Assembly (NCBI RefSeq): GCF_027580225.2
Contig: NC_073358.2
Span: forward strand, 11,734,501 to 11,798,500
Origin: Misgurnus anguillicaudatus
Lineage: Eukaryota; Chordata; Actinopteri; Cypriniformes; Cobitidae
Length of the DNA stretch: 64,000 nucleotides
Reading direction: 5' to 3'
Shown in pieces: positions 21,674 to 33,488 of this stretch (positions are counted from its first letter, which is position 1; every line of letters starts with the position of its first letter). Below the pieces are notes generated by a model that saw only the letters and a program-made list of their open reading frames with translations, was not told the origin of the DNA and searched no databases. The position numbers and the translations under genes are program-made.

Positions 21674-22960
21674 TATGGCCAAAATATCAAACAAAAAATA
21701 TTGGCCACCTTTGGCAAAAATGCTGCACAACAGACACGGCCTAATCTTGGAATACACCAAATGTGGACCAGTTCTTTACAAACGTATCCGGGCCAGTTTG
21801 GCAAAGATATGGAGCAGTAAGCACTGGCTCACCTGGGTGTGAGTTTAAAGTGGCCCACATATGATGTAGCAAATGTGGCCCTGTTCTTTTAAAATGTATT
21901 CGGGCCAGTTCTGGCAAACATATGGCACAATAAGCACCGGTTCATTTGGGTGTGAGTCTGAAGTGACCCACATATGATGTAGAAAATGTGCCCCCCCCCC
22001 GGGAAGAGGTAAACATTTCACACACACCCCCCCCCCCCCCCCCCCCAACTCTCTGTAAATAGTATAATTTGTCTATAAAATTACACATCTGCAAAACATT
22101 GTATCGTTATTAACATTGTGAAAACAAAAAAAGAAAACACAAAAAAAGAAATATCGATCAACTTACAACAAAGAATAACTTTATTAACATTGTTTTTTAG
22201 TCTGTAACCGAAAACACTTAAAATGCATCAATTTGCCTGAAATAAAAAATCAATCCTTATTTAAAGTATAATATTTTTTGACCATTTGATACTGAAAAAT
22301 TTAATATAATCAATAAATAATAATAAAAAACACAAGCGGCTTATCAGGGTGATTGGGGTGTAATGTCTTTAAAAATCACTTCCTGAAAAAGTATTTTCCC
22401 TGGGGTCTCGCGCGCCCCCCCTGGTGTCGCTTCCAGCCCCCCCTGGGGGTCCCGCCCCACTATATGAGAAGCACTGTTCTAATGGAATATTGCCCAAAAC
22501 ACACTACAGTGTATTGGTTTTTGTTGGTCTCTAATGGGATGTATTGGTTCTATTGGTTCTATGTATTGGTTCTAATGGAATATGGCACAAAACACATTAC
22601 AGTGTAGTGGTTTTAATGGTAAAAGCTAATGGTTCCTTGGTATTTTAATGGAAACCATTAGAATTTTCTGTAATGGTTTTATTGTTTATTTCAGCAGGGA
22701 TATGATGTAGAAAATGTGTTCCAGCTGTATTAAGACACATCAGGCCAGTTTTGGCAAAGATATGGCACAGTAAGCGTCGGCTCATGTGGGTGTGAGTCTG
22801 ACGTGGCCTATGTATGATGTAACACATTTGCTACATCATACATGGGCCACGTCAGGCAAAGATATGGCACAGTTAGCACTTGAAGTGGCCCACGTATAAT
22901 GTAGAAAACGAGGGACAGTTGCATTTGGGGGAGGAGGAACGGGATGAGCACTTCCATGTA
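21674..22960. repeat. Degenerate tandem repeat array with poly-C tract
   Basis: Repeated words GGCCAGTTTTGGCAAAGATA, TGGCACAGTAAGCACYGG and CCCACATATGATGTAGAAAA recur at about 110-130-bp spacing from 21700 to 22010 and from 22690 to 22910. A C-run of 20 is at 22027-22046. An inverted pair (22800-22821 / 22832-22853, 21 of 22 matching) forms a hairpin. Between about 22050 and 22690 is AT-rich sequence with TATTGGTTCTAATGG repeats. Confidence 0.65.
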
Positions 22961-23392
22961 TATGTATAGAATTTGTGTCTGTGGGGGGGTGCACTAGCAA
23001 TAGCTCAAGGTGTAAACAATTGTTTGCATGATTTTGAGATGTGTCTTAAAATTTTATAACCCTGGTTAAAAGCATGAATTTGACATACATTTAAAAGTTA
23101 AATTTAACTTCTTGTTTTGATTGATGTGAAACCACATTCATCTGCTAACAGGCAGTTGTCTCCAACTTTCAATAGGGGGCTCAAAGATTTTTTTTACATA
23201 GACATGCAGCGCCAGATGGGACACTGGAAATCTGACAAAGGGTGGAGTACTGCGCAACAGCAATGTATTGTAACGTATTGTAATGTATTGTTTGCACTTA
23301 TGGTGATAAAGTCAATGGGTTTTTCTGTGGAATTAAATGCACTAAATACAAAATTTTCACATTTTACTCTACAACATAAAACACACCTTTAA

Positions 23393-23885
23393 CTCTTTCA
23401 CCGCCAGCATTTTTTTTTAAAAGTTGCCAGCCAGCGCCAGCATTTTTCATGATTTTCACCAAAGTTTAATGCCTTCCAGAAAATGTTCTTCTTCAGATAT
23501 ATAAACATACAATATAACAAATGAAAGAACAGACCCTCTGCTTTCAAACAAAAAAACCCGTTTCATCCTACCTTGAGTAGTTCTTTTGTTATCAGCTTTT
23601 GAATATGGGTAGGTTTCTGCAAAAACACCACATTTTGAGCAAAAAGCAGAGATAATTCCATTTTTGTGACGGACTTTTCATAGAGATCCCATTCAGAACG
23701 ATCTTTAAAACAGACACGGACATGCAGCAGCTTGCCATAGGGCAATACTTCCGGGTTTAAAAAGTTGCGGAAGGGCGCCACCTGGTGGATAATAGCGGTA
23801 TTGCGGAAAGACGGAAAATCTCGTCATTGGCGGGGAAGCGTTTTCTCTTAATTGACGAGATATCTCATCAATGGCGGGGAAAGAG
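23393..23885. mobile_element. Complete 493-bp TTAA-flanked MITE
   Basis: TTAA at 23389-23392 and 23886-23889 flank the ends CTCTTTCACCGCCA and TGGCGGGGAAAGAG. It is the same family as 19465-21669. Partial copies lie near 47900-48158 (right end, TTAA 48159-48162) and 49318-49740 (left end, TTAA 49314-49317). Confidence 0.88.
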
Positions 23886-24289
23886 TTAAAGCTATGATCT
23901 ACGATTTCAAAGATTGATCATTATTAATAACCTTGTTTAGATGCTGGTTATGGTTCTATAGTAAAATCCTAACAATATGAAGAGAAAAAAGAATGAAAAA
24001 ATATCCATTCACTCTATTGGGTGTACAGCGGCAGAGAAGTTGTTGCTGCTCTCATTCAATCCCCACTCCACTTGAAACTCCACCTTGCGCTCGCGTCTCC
24101 ACCCCATCCTGCCCGCGACATGAAATTTCTGACAGTGTATGGTAGCTAGCAAAGTAGCAACAGCTCACAAATGGAGAAAAAACAAACCGACAGCACCAAG
24201 CGGCCACTGCTTGGAAGAAAGAGAAAGTCTGTAGAAGAAAGAGCAGAGATATAAACGGAGACTCAAATGCCGGACTCAAAGTCAAATTA

Positions 24290-24550
24290 ATTAGGGTCCG
24301 TCATTGACCGTTGGAGGAAACTTCAAGGAGATATGGGACTGAAAACCGACGGTGACACGGCAGACTTTTTGTTGAGCAGGTACGCATTTATTTATACTTT
24401 TATGGTGTGTGGTGTTACATAAATATCTTTATATCAGTCTGACAACATGCTCATGGCAGACTTTTTGTTGAGCAGGTACGCATTTATTTATACTTTTATG
24501 GTGTGAGGTGTTACGTAAATATCTTTATATCAGTCTGACAACATGCTTAT
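24290..24550 (+). other. Repeat-borne exon-like RWR-L-FLL motif with 96-bp tandem duplication
   Basis: One frame reads VIDRWRKLQGDMGL, then DTADFLLSR, and is followed by a donor-like GTACGC. The 96-bp unit beginning GGCAGACTTTTTGTTG is directly duplicated (24359-24454 and 24455-24550, 3 differences), so the FLL end and its donor are present twice. A related motif occurs on the other strand at 35934-36116. Probably an exon of a DNA-transposon gene; the function is unknown to me. Confidence 0.45.
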
Positions 24551-25054
24551 GCTGCCGGTCGGCATTGGAATGTTAGCCGTTTAGCATCGCGTATCACGGG
24601 TCAAAGTAATTATATTTATTAAAGTGCTTGAATTTCAATAGGCCTGGCGGGTTTTTGTTCGAGCAGATCAGAATTTTAACAAGATGCGCTGTGTGCTGCT
24701 ATAACAATTACTCAAAACCTTAGCAATACTAAATAATAATTAATGTGCAATTAATGTGCGCTAGGTATCACTTTTGACCAGGGGAAACGAGGCTCAGGAG
24801 GGGAAACGTATGCCACACGTTGTTGGGAAAGTAAATGACATCAAACAGTCATAATTGTAAGTGTTCATTCCTTCAAGCCTTTATGTGTTTAGTTTACTGC
24901 TCGGTAAATCTGTTCCGATGTTTACTACCGGTGATCACGGCTTGACTGGGTGACGTTGTTCAGGTCGGCCCAGGGTGGGTAATCGGGAGATTCCAGGTGA
25001 GCCGAACTTTTGGGCCGGTCGAGCTTATTTTTTACATTTGTCACGTTAGTGAGT

Positions 25055-28000
25055 CTATCTTCTCTTGAATAGCATATGTTCCACATTCTGACACCGCAGC
25101 GCACATGAATTTACTGCTGACCACCGTAACAAAAAAGACTGAAAAAGACAAAAAAGCTGGTGTGAGGTCCTAAAGCTTTGCGTTCTAACGACGTACAACC
25201 GCAATGCGCGTACGGGACATAACAAAGCCATGGCTGGGTCTGCCTGATCTCTAAAAAGCGTGATGGGAACCTTGGGCACATATGGCGCTTTTCCATTGCA
25301 TAGTACCCCACGGTTTGGCCCAATCTGGGTCGGGTCAGCCCACTTTTGGGAGCTTTTCTATTAGGTGCAGTACGTGGTACCCAATACTTTTTTTTCGTAC
25401 CACCTCGGTTGGGGTTCCAAGCGACTCGAGCTGATACCAAACGTGACGCAAAATCACTGTAGGTCACTGATTGGTCTGAAAGAAACGTCACTGACAGCGT
25501 CATCGCTAGCTTTACCTGTGCTAGGCTAGCTTGCGTTGTCTCGAGCAAACATGTTGTCATCTGTGCTCTGCTATAAGTTCCCAAACACCCTTTTAGCGAC
25601 GAAAAACATCCACATGTTGAGAATCAGGGACACCATAACAGTTTTTCCAGACTTGCAGTTTGTGGTGGAACATTCGCGACGAGCACGTCAGCATTATTAT
25701 GCTTAAATGCACCTTCAGTGAGGCTCAGCGGAGCGCCGTCGGCTGACGCCGCGGGTGTTTGAACAGAAACTGTCATGTGATACAGAGGTAGTGATAAACA
25801 CGATGTGCAAACATCTATTTGTTGTGGACAATTTTAATTTTGTGGCGGACTGAGAAATAAATAAATGTATGGGAATGTACAATGACGCTCTCCTCTCACT
25901 TGTATGATGTTACAGCTGTAGGCAGCGCAAATATAACAACACGCCTAAAATCCCTCCCACTGCGAAGTGATACTAAACTCGATGGAAAGGCTAACTACGC
26001 CAAAGTGAGGTGAGCTGGCCCGACCCGGACTGGGCTAGGCCGTGGGGTGCTATGCAATGGAGAAGCGCCAATAGACTGGCCTGGGTCTGAGTGTTACACT
26101 AGAGACAGCAGGTCCAAACTGAAGGCACGAATCGTCGACAGAAAATGCATGGAGGCCCCCTACACTCTTAACGGAGGCCGATGCAACGAGAGTCAATAGT
26201 CTTCAATGAGATAAACTTGACACTCGCAGACTGCAGAGGCTCAAAGGGAACGTCCTAAAAGGCTTTCAGCACCACAGACAGGTCCCTAGGAGGAAAAGAG
26301 CGGCGCTGCCAGGTATTTAACCGTCGCACACACCTTAAAAACCTAAAAACCAGGTCGTGCTGACCCACTGACCTACCGTTTATGGTGAGCGGATATCGCA
26401 GCGATATCTACTTTACTGGTGGAGGGTGACGGCCTACCGTCCAACCGATGCTGAAAGTATGATAGCACGACACTGATGAGGCATTCTCGGGGGGTCTACT
26501 CATTAAGAAGAACACCAAAAGATGAACAGGGTCCATTTTAGCATATAAGCGTGTCTTGAAGACGTCGCTCGCACTGCAGCAATGGTGTTAGATGTTGCTT
26601 GCAGTAAATCATTTAGAACCTCTGCGTCCTGTCCAGAGACCACACACGGAGGTTCCACAGGTCGGGACGCAGGTGCCATAATGTGCCCTCTCCTTGAGAA
26701 AGCAGGTCCTTCCTTGGGGAAATCCGCTGGGGGGGGCTGTCATGAGGAACATGAGTTCAGGGGAACCAGTTCCTGGTGGGCCATTAAAGAGCAACCAGTA
26801 AAATGCCCTCCTTGTTCTCCCTGACTTTGCACAGTGTCTGTGCAAAAAGGCTCACATGTGGAAACGCATATTTGCGCAGACCCTGAGGCCAGCTGTGTGA
26901 AAGTTCATCCATGCAGAGTGAACCGTCGGTTAGTGAATAAAACAGGCGACAGTGGACGACTCCAAATCAGATGAACCGACAGGGGGTGGAGTTGCCACTT
27001 GCCAATGCACGCTGTTTGTGAAAGGGCATCGGTTGCTATATTGGCCGATCCCGGAATATGAATGACACGAAGAGACCTGAGATTCTCTAGGCAGTTGATG
27101 TGCCAGTGCAGCTAGGGTGCCACCCACACCCCTGAGACTGCAACCCCGTCGTACATGGCCCCCAACCCCGGTGTGGAGGCATCTGCGACAACAGCATGCC
27201 TGGAGACCTGTTTCAGGGGTACACCAGCCCGGAGAAACGCTGTGTCTGAACACGAAGTGAAAATGAGACTGCCTGTAGGTGTATTGGTTACACAATGCAC
27301 ACCGTTGTGCCACGCTTTCCTCGGGACTTGGTCGTGAAGCCAACGCTGAAGCGGCCTCATATGGAGCAGCCCGAGTGGTGTCACAGGCGCTGCCATATGC
27401 CCCAGGAGCCTCTGAAATACTTTCAGTGGGACCGCTAACTTGTCTTTGAGGCTATTGAAACACGCCAGTATCGACTGTACATGTGCTTCTGTTAGACGAG
27501 CCGTCGACCGAGTCCAGTTCCATACCTAGAAAAGAGATCCTTTGCAGTCAAAGTTTGCTCTTTTCTGAGTTGACCTGAAGAGCAAAATGTGCGAGATGCC
27601 TGAGCACTAAATTTCTGTGTTCGTAAAGTGTCTGCCAAGAGTGAGCTATTATAATCCAATTGACAAGATAAGCTAGAATTCGAACACCACTCTCTCTCAG
27701 GGGTTTTAAAGCCTCCTCTGCTACTTTCATGAAGACACAGCAAGAGAGAGACAGCTCGATTGGTAAGACTTTGTACTGATATGCCCGCCCCTCAAACACA
27801 AAGCAGAAACGGCCTGTGTCGGGGGAGAACTTAGACATGAAAGTACACGTCCTTCAGGTCGATGGTTGCAAACCCACGAATGCTACCTCAGCGTGCTTAA
27901 GGTCCAGGCACAAAACTTTTCACGTTAAACTTTTCTTAACTTTCTTGTGTCGCTGGACACGTCCATACGGTCACCAGCGGTACCTTCGCTCGTATCGCCG

Positions 28001-28190
28001 GAAGTCGCCAAGCTTCCATCAAAATTAATGAAATCGTGCCACTCTCCTACTCCTGGTCGCTGAGTGTCTTAATGGGGCGTAATACCTTTCTTACGTACAA
28101 CGTTAGCAGGTGCTGTCCATGGCGATGGGGCTAACTTTGTTGTTTCTGGATCAAATCAGATACCCTACCTTTAATCTCAGTACATGTTAT
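25055..28190 (-). pseudogene. Second DIRS-type element, fragment with RT, RNase H and recombinase pieces
   Basis: Read on the minus strand from high to low coordinates. RT palm sequence (about 27990-27490) shows FEGRAYQYKVLP and FMKVAEEALKPLRESGVRIL, with the catalytic box altered to YLVNW. RNase H (about 27480-26940) shows LGLLHMRPLQRWL and FLRAGVPLKQVSRH. Tyrosine recombinase pieces are at 26570-26074 and 25279-25055 (CPVRALRLYV). It contains many stops and frameshifts. The recombinase region is split by the 788-bp insertion at 25283-26070. Unlike the copy at 8.3-14.8 kb it keeps part of RT. Limits are approximate. Confidence 0.8.
25283..26070. mobile_element. 788-bp long-TIR DNA element splitting the minus-strand DIRS recombinase
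   Basis: Ends TGGCGCTTTTCCATTGCATA and the complement TATGCAATGGAGAAGCGCCA type pair over about 40 bp with few mismatches. ATA at 25280-25282 is repeated at 26071-26073. DIRS sequence reads through once the insert is removed. No transposase is seen; the open frame at 25111-25584 (minus) crosses the insert/DIRS junction and is not a gene. The 3-bp duplication suggests PIF/Harbinger but does not prove it. Confidence 0.85.
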
Positions 28191-30960
28191 TTTCAGCATT
28201 TACTAATTTAATATAACTGTTAACATTAGTTAATGCACCATGAAATAACACGAATTGGCATTAACTAACACTATCAAAGATTAGTAGGGGCTGAAAAACT
28301 ATATTGATCATTGTTTATTCATGTTAGCCATTTAATAATGTCAACAAAACCATTTTACGTGTTTGCCTAAAAATACCAACACTGCACAGCAGAAAAAACC
28401 TTGAGATTAGTTCAATATGTGTCAAATTTAATGAGAAAACAGCAGATTGGCACTTCATTGTGTCTGAAAATTTGTTTATTTCGCCACTCACTGGCGATAA
28501 ATAGCAAGCTGTTAACATGGTCATCTTAATTATGTATTAAACATGATACAGCTGTACTGTAAACAGTTGGATACTGCCTACAAACAACTTTTGTAGCAAA
28601 CAGTGTCTTGTAAATTAAGCTACAAGGTTTAATTTAAAACAAACCCTTGTTAAAGATAAGAAAACATGCAAATTAAGGGGTTATAACTCAAAACAGAAAG
28701 TTGCAGTATGAACTGTAATACGTTAGTAAATTCCATTAATATCCATTTCACATTCATCAGTAAATATGTTGCTATTGTGATTGATATTGAATTAGCTGTT
28801 GGGAAATTCGTTTGACAAAAGTAAAAATGTGATTGGGGTCGTACTCAAATAGCTGCTTCGGCGGTCTCAAGTGATACATTAAGGACTGTAAGGAGAAGCA
28901 CCTCTGTATATGAAAACTCAAAAGAAAAGATGATGTTATCTATATAATAAATTGGTGCTTAATGAAGCAGTAGGTATCAAAACAGTTGATAACAGAACAA
29001 AAACAACATACATAGCTTCAGTTTAAATACATTAATATACTGTATATCTAAGCTCTTTTAGGAACTCTCAACATTTTCTCTCACCACAGTATGATTTTCA
29101 TGGAGGTATAATTGTTTGCAAGTACTTTAACAAAGTTGAATATTGCATCATTTCATTGTCTGGCATTACAATAAAACAAACAAATAAAACACATAACCAA
29201 CTATTGTTGGTTTTCTATAACATGTATCAATATAACACATACAGCATTTCTTCCAAATGAGCAATATTTTAAAACTAAATTACTGTGTGTAATCAAAATA
29301 CAGCTTATTATAGAGGATTTCACATTTCGGGACCACTAAATTAAAAAAATATCCAGGCTTCCCCTTTAGTGCACAACATAATTTCCATTCTATTTTGATA
29401 TATTTTCTGAGTATCCCATATGTTACAAAATGACCAAGGAAGAACAGTGTTAACAGTGCGATGCGATGCTGAATACAGCAGCCTTCATTTCATTTAATTA
29501 TTAATTAGGCCCTGTCTTCAGTGCAATACTCACATTTTATGCATCTTTACACTGACCTAAAGACATTCATTTACAAGCAGCTTTGTTAAGCAATTGCTCT
29601 GTATCTTCACAAAAAATGAATATTTGAAAAAACAACCTCTACATTGAAAGAAATTGTGATTAAGATCTCTAAGAAGTCTTGGGAAAAAAGTGAAAATCAG
29701 AAGCATATGTGACCGTGCCTGTAAAAATCCAGCTAATCATTGTATGGTGATTTACTGTTTTCTACATAACATCATTGTACAGAATGTAAAGAACATTCTG
29801 TTGAAACATAACCTTGATATTTGTAATACTGACTGAGTAAGGTCATGTCAAAGATTGAAATCAATGACTGAAATAAATCTTTCATGCTCCAAATCTCAAT
29901 TAAATAGAAATTTCAGCGTGGATTTCAGTCAGGGTCACATATTTTCGTTATAATAAATTTCTTGATGAAAGTACAATTAATATTGTCCAACATTTCTAAC
30001 TTTAAAGAATTAAAATCTGTGCTTAAACAATTTAATAACTGACATACATAGAAAACATTTGCTTTTTGTCTTAAAAAAATGACCTATTTTGAGCAATACC
30101 TGGGATGCAACAGATCCATGCAGGCAGTTTTTGGATCAAGCAGAATGTATAGCAACTGGCTGATGCCATACAGTCAAAGAAGTTTACCAAGATTGGCAAA
30201 AGCTTAAATCTTGTGTTTTCATGTAAATCTTTTATCATACAGCTTAAACCTGAATAGTTCACAACCACATTCTATCTAGAACTGTAAGACAGGCAGTCCA
30301 TAGCACCTAACATCATCACACAAACCTAATACAAAAAACACTGTGAGTGATGGAATGAATACAATATCAACTGATCAATTGCATCTCAGGTATGGCAAAC
30401 GGTGAGGTACTTAACTGCAACCACAACTATTGGCATCAATGGGTGGTAAAGCTGGACTAAGAATATCTCTATTGCTACATTAATGGTTTGTCCTCTGCCT
30501 TGACCTATGATCCAATCACAGTTCCTCTAGATTAGAAAGGTCAAAGAGGGTTGGATACGTTTAGCCATTTATCTTCTTTGTCTGGCCAAGTGTCTTGATG
30601 TTGCTGGCATCTGTGCCAAATTTAGGCCCATTTAATCTGCCAGGGATTTTACAGTAACAAAGTGACCGGAGTTAATTGTACCTTTTGAATGAAACACAAG
30701 TACATTTCTGTATTACAAAATTAGCTAAGCGACAGTTGACTGCTGGCGATGCAATAAAATTGAGTAAGGACACATGGTGAGACTACAACCAATGAGTGTT
30801 CAGAAAATGTGATTGGCTTCTTGATGCAGATGGATACTGCAATCAGAAAAAAATGCTGAAGCGGCTCAACAGTATTTAGAATTTTCGACTTTTCAAATAG
30901 CTGTCAATGATTCAATGCACCTTTAGAGATGAGTTATTGCGTAAACACAGCATAAAAAGG
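28190..30960. other. AT-rich stretch without recognisable genes
   Basis: I see no gene. A fragment of the TAACATTAGTTAATGCACC repeat (family of 37034-37357) lies near 28195-28300. The remainder looks single-copy to the eye. It lies downstream of tmem150a (minus strand), so distal 3' UTR or regulatory sequence is possible but unsupported. Confidence 0.4.
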
Positions 30961-31467
30961 ATATGTATATATATAGTGGCAAGAAAAAGTATGTGAACCC
31001 CCAGGAATAAACTGGTCCTCCACTACGATCCGCCACAAAATGTGATCCGATCCTCATCCAGGTCACAACAACAGACAAACACAATGGGCACAAGGTGACA
31101 ACACGCAAATAATTCCAGTTTCCTGTGTCTTCCCCGAGAACCCCCACCAAACATTCACAGTGCCGGAGGAAAATGCAAGTGAACCCCTGGATTCAACAAC
31201 TTGTTGAGCCTCATTTGGCAGCAAATACTTCAAGCAAGCGCTTTCAGTAGTTCTGAATCAGACCTGCGCACCGTTCAGAAGGAATTTTTGCTCATTCCCC
31301 TTTACAAAACCGCTTTAACTCAGACACATTTGTAGGATGTCTGGTGTGAATCGCTCTCTTGAGGTCATTCCACAGGTTAAGGTCTGGGCTTTGACTAGGC
31401 CACTCCAAATGGCGCATTTTGTTTTTCTTAAGCCAGTCTGTAATGGATTTACTACAATGCTCATGGT

Positions 31468-32590
31468 TAGGGATGCACCGAAATGAAAATTCTTGGCCGA
31501 AACCAAAAACCGAAAAAAGCAAACCAAGGCCGAAAAACCGAAAGAAATTATTATGCCAATTATTAGTACAATTGCATTTATGGCTTAACGTTTTTCCTAT
31601 TTAAGACGAGTAGTAATAGCACTTTTGGGAGTACTTCGACTCGGCGCAGTAACACCCTCCCTCTCCCATTATGAGAGGGAGAAGGGGAGCGGACTTTTCA
31701 GGCGAGAAGAAGTACTCCCAAAAGTGCTATTACGCAATAAAATATAGTTCCTCTTTTAAATCCGCTTAGAAAAGCGCTACGTTTTATTTTGTACCACCAA
31801 ACTTGCTCGTATAACTACTCGTCTTAAATAGGAAAAACGTTGATGTGTTTGCTCACTTCTAACTTTATCTCTGATTGGTACCATTGAATGAATGGGGCTA
31901 AGCTAAATGCTATCGAAGTGTCGCAGCGCGCTCCAGCGCTTACGTGCACGCACACAGATGATAGAGGGATGTATCAACAATTCTTAGTTAAGGTAATAAC
32001 ATAGTTTAATATTGAAAATGAGTAGACTATTCCTTTAAGTAGGTTAATTTGACTGTAATCTATACACTTAAGACATAAACAAATGTTTTTATAAAAAAAA
32101 AAGAATACTGTGGAGATAATTTTGGTTATATGTGCCCTTTCAATAACAGCGAGATTTTATGTTTGCTTGTTTTTTTTTAAACGCATCTCTCTCGTATGTG
32201 CACTATTAAAGGGCACTTAAACGCGCGCGCACACATAAGGAGGGTGAATCTCAAACAGCGCAACAGTCGCTTCACATAACTTTACGTTGTATTTTATTGC
32301 TTTATTCGCCAAATGTATGTTAATGGATTACAGTATGAGACACATTAGCGCGACTCTCTCTAAAGTTTACACATCAAGACATGCTTAATCTTTGCAGACG
32401 CATGCAAACGGCTCGACAGTGAGTGAAACCTGCTTGAGCACGAAGGGGAGGGGTGGGTGACGACTGATCACTGTGAGTGAAACCCAAGCGCTAGCCCACA
32501 GATGGGAGGGGGACGGTTGACAGCAAATGGATTTTTTATTTCGGCCCCAAAACGATAATGCCATTTTCGGCCAAAATTTCCGGCTCACAG
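31468..32590. mobile_element. hAT-like fragment nested in the Tc1 element
   Basis: It starts TAGGGATGCACCGAAATGAA followed by TTGGCCGAAACC, the typical vertebrate hAT terminus, where Tc1 similarity stops. GGCCGAAA/TTTCGGCC words recur near 32540-32580, where the right end is degenerate before Tc1 resumes. No transposase is seen. Confidence 0.75.
31588..32040. mobile_element. Fold-back MITE (partial) nested in the hAT fragment
   Basis: Same family as 40926-41625: shared GGGAGTACTTCGACTCG, CCACCAAACTTGCTCGTA and GAGTAGACTATTCCTTTAAG blocks. The left arm is shortened. It is a third level of nesting (MITE in hAT in Tc1) and serves as the unmutated comparison for the biased arm at 41314-41420. 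Confidence 0.82.
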
Positions 32591-33167
32591 CAATGATTTT
32601 CAGGAGAGCAGCGGCTTCCTCCATGGTGTACTGTCATAGACACCATGCCTGTCCAAAGACTTGCATATGGCAGACTCAGGAACAGAGCTTTGTGCCCGTT
32701 CCAATGATGTCTTCAAGCCTTTAGCTGTTACTCGTGGGTTCTTCTTTACTTCATTGAGTATTCTGCATGGTGTCTTAGGAGTCATCTTGACTGTGCGCCC
32801 ACTTCTAGGAAGGGTAGCTACAGTATTTAACTGTCTCCATTTATAGACAATTTGTTTAAGTGTAGACTGATGGAGGTCTAAACATTTTGAGATTGTTTTG
32901 TATCCCTTTTCAGCCTTATGGAGTGCAACATCTCTTGATCAGATATCTTTATAAGAGCATGGTTCAGAAGAGCTGATGCTTTTTAAGGCCAACAATCTTA
33001 AAATGTGTGTCTTAATATCAATAAAAGTTGCACTAAACCACACATTTAAACTCATTTTTTTAATTGGACTCCAGTTTTCCAGCTTCTGACAAAATATCAG
33101 ATAACAATTCACGGCAAATCACTGCAGAAAACCAGTCAACTCCTAGGGGTTCATATACTTTTTCTTG

Positions 33168-33169
<2 letters not shown>

Positions 33170-33231
<62 letters not shown>
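33170..33231. repeat. (TG)n microsatellite
   Basis: About 31 TG units directly at the truncated right end of the Tc1 element. The frames through it at 33064-33435 are low-complexity and not genes. Confidence 0.97.
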
Positions 33232-33488
33232 GGTTATGGTGCTGGTTATGGGGCTCTACAGGTTTATGTTGTTTTACAAAATGCAAAATACAGTCTCATG
33301 CAAAATCCCTTAGTTACGACCAGCTGGTCATTACTATTAGATTATAATCAACAAGCTTGCAAACTTGCTGTTATCATTCAAAGTAATATTATATTGCTTG
33401 TACCAGTTTCTAAAATAACTGAGACATGGGTGTAATAAGAAAAGGATTGATGTATTGAGGTCTGATAGAATACTGTTTCGCTTAAGAC

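Larger units (their letters stand above)
30974..33169 (-). mobile_element. Tc1/mariner element with transposase remnants
   Basis: Terminal inverted repeats GTGGCAAGAAAAAGTATGTG (left) and CATATACTTTTTCTTGCC (right). On the minus strand the transposase N-terminal helix-turn-helix region is at about 32940-32600 (RILNEVKKNPRVTAKGLK, RHGVYDSTPWRKPLLS) and the C-terminal block at about 31465-31280 (WPSQSPDLN, LKRAI). The middle, with most of the DDE catalytic core, is displaced by an inserted hAT fragment (31468 to about 32590). The right end runs straight into a TG microsatellite. Confidence 0.9.

Noticed and set aside
25111..25584. 157-codon minus-strand frame
   Set aside because: It joins the inserted long-TIR element to DIRS recombinase sequence; a chimeric chance frame.
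33064..33435. 123-codon frame with a Cys-Val run
   Set aside because: It spans the TG microsatellite at 33170-33231 and the Tc1 end; no domain.
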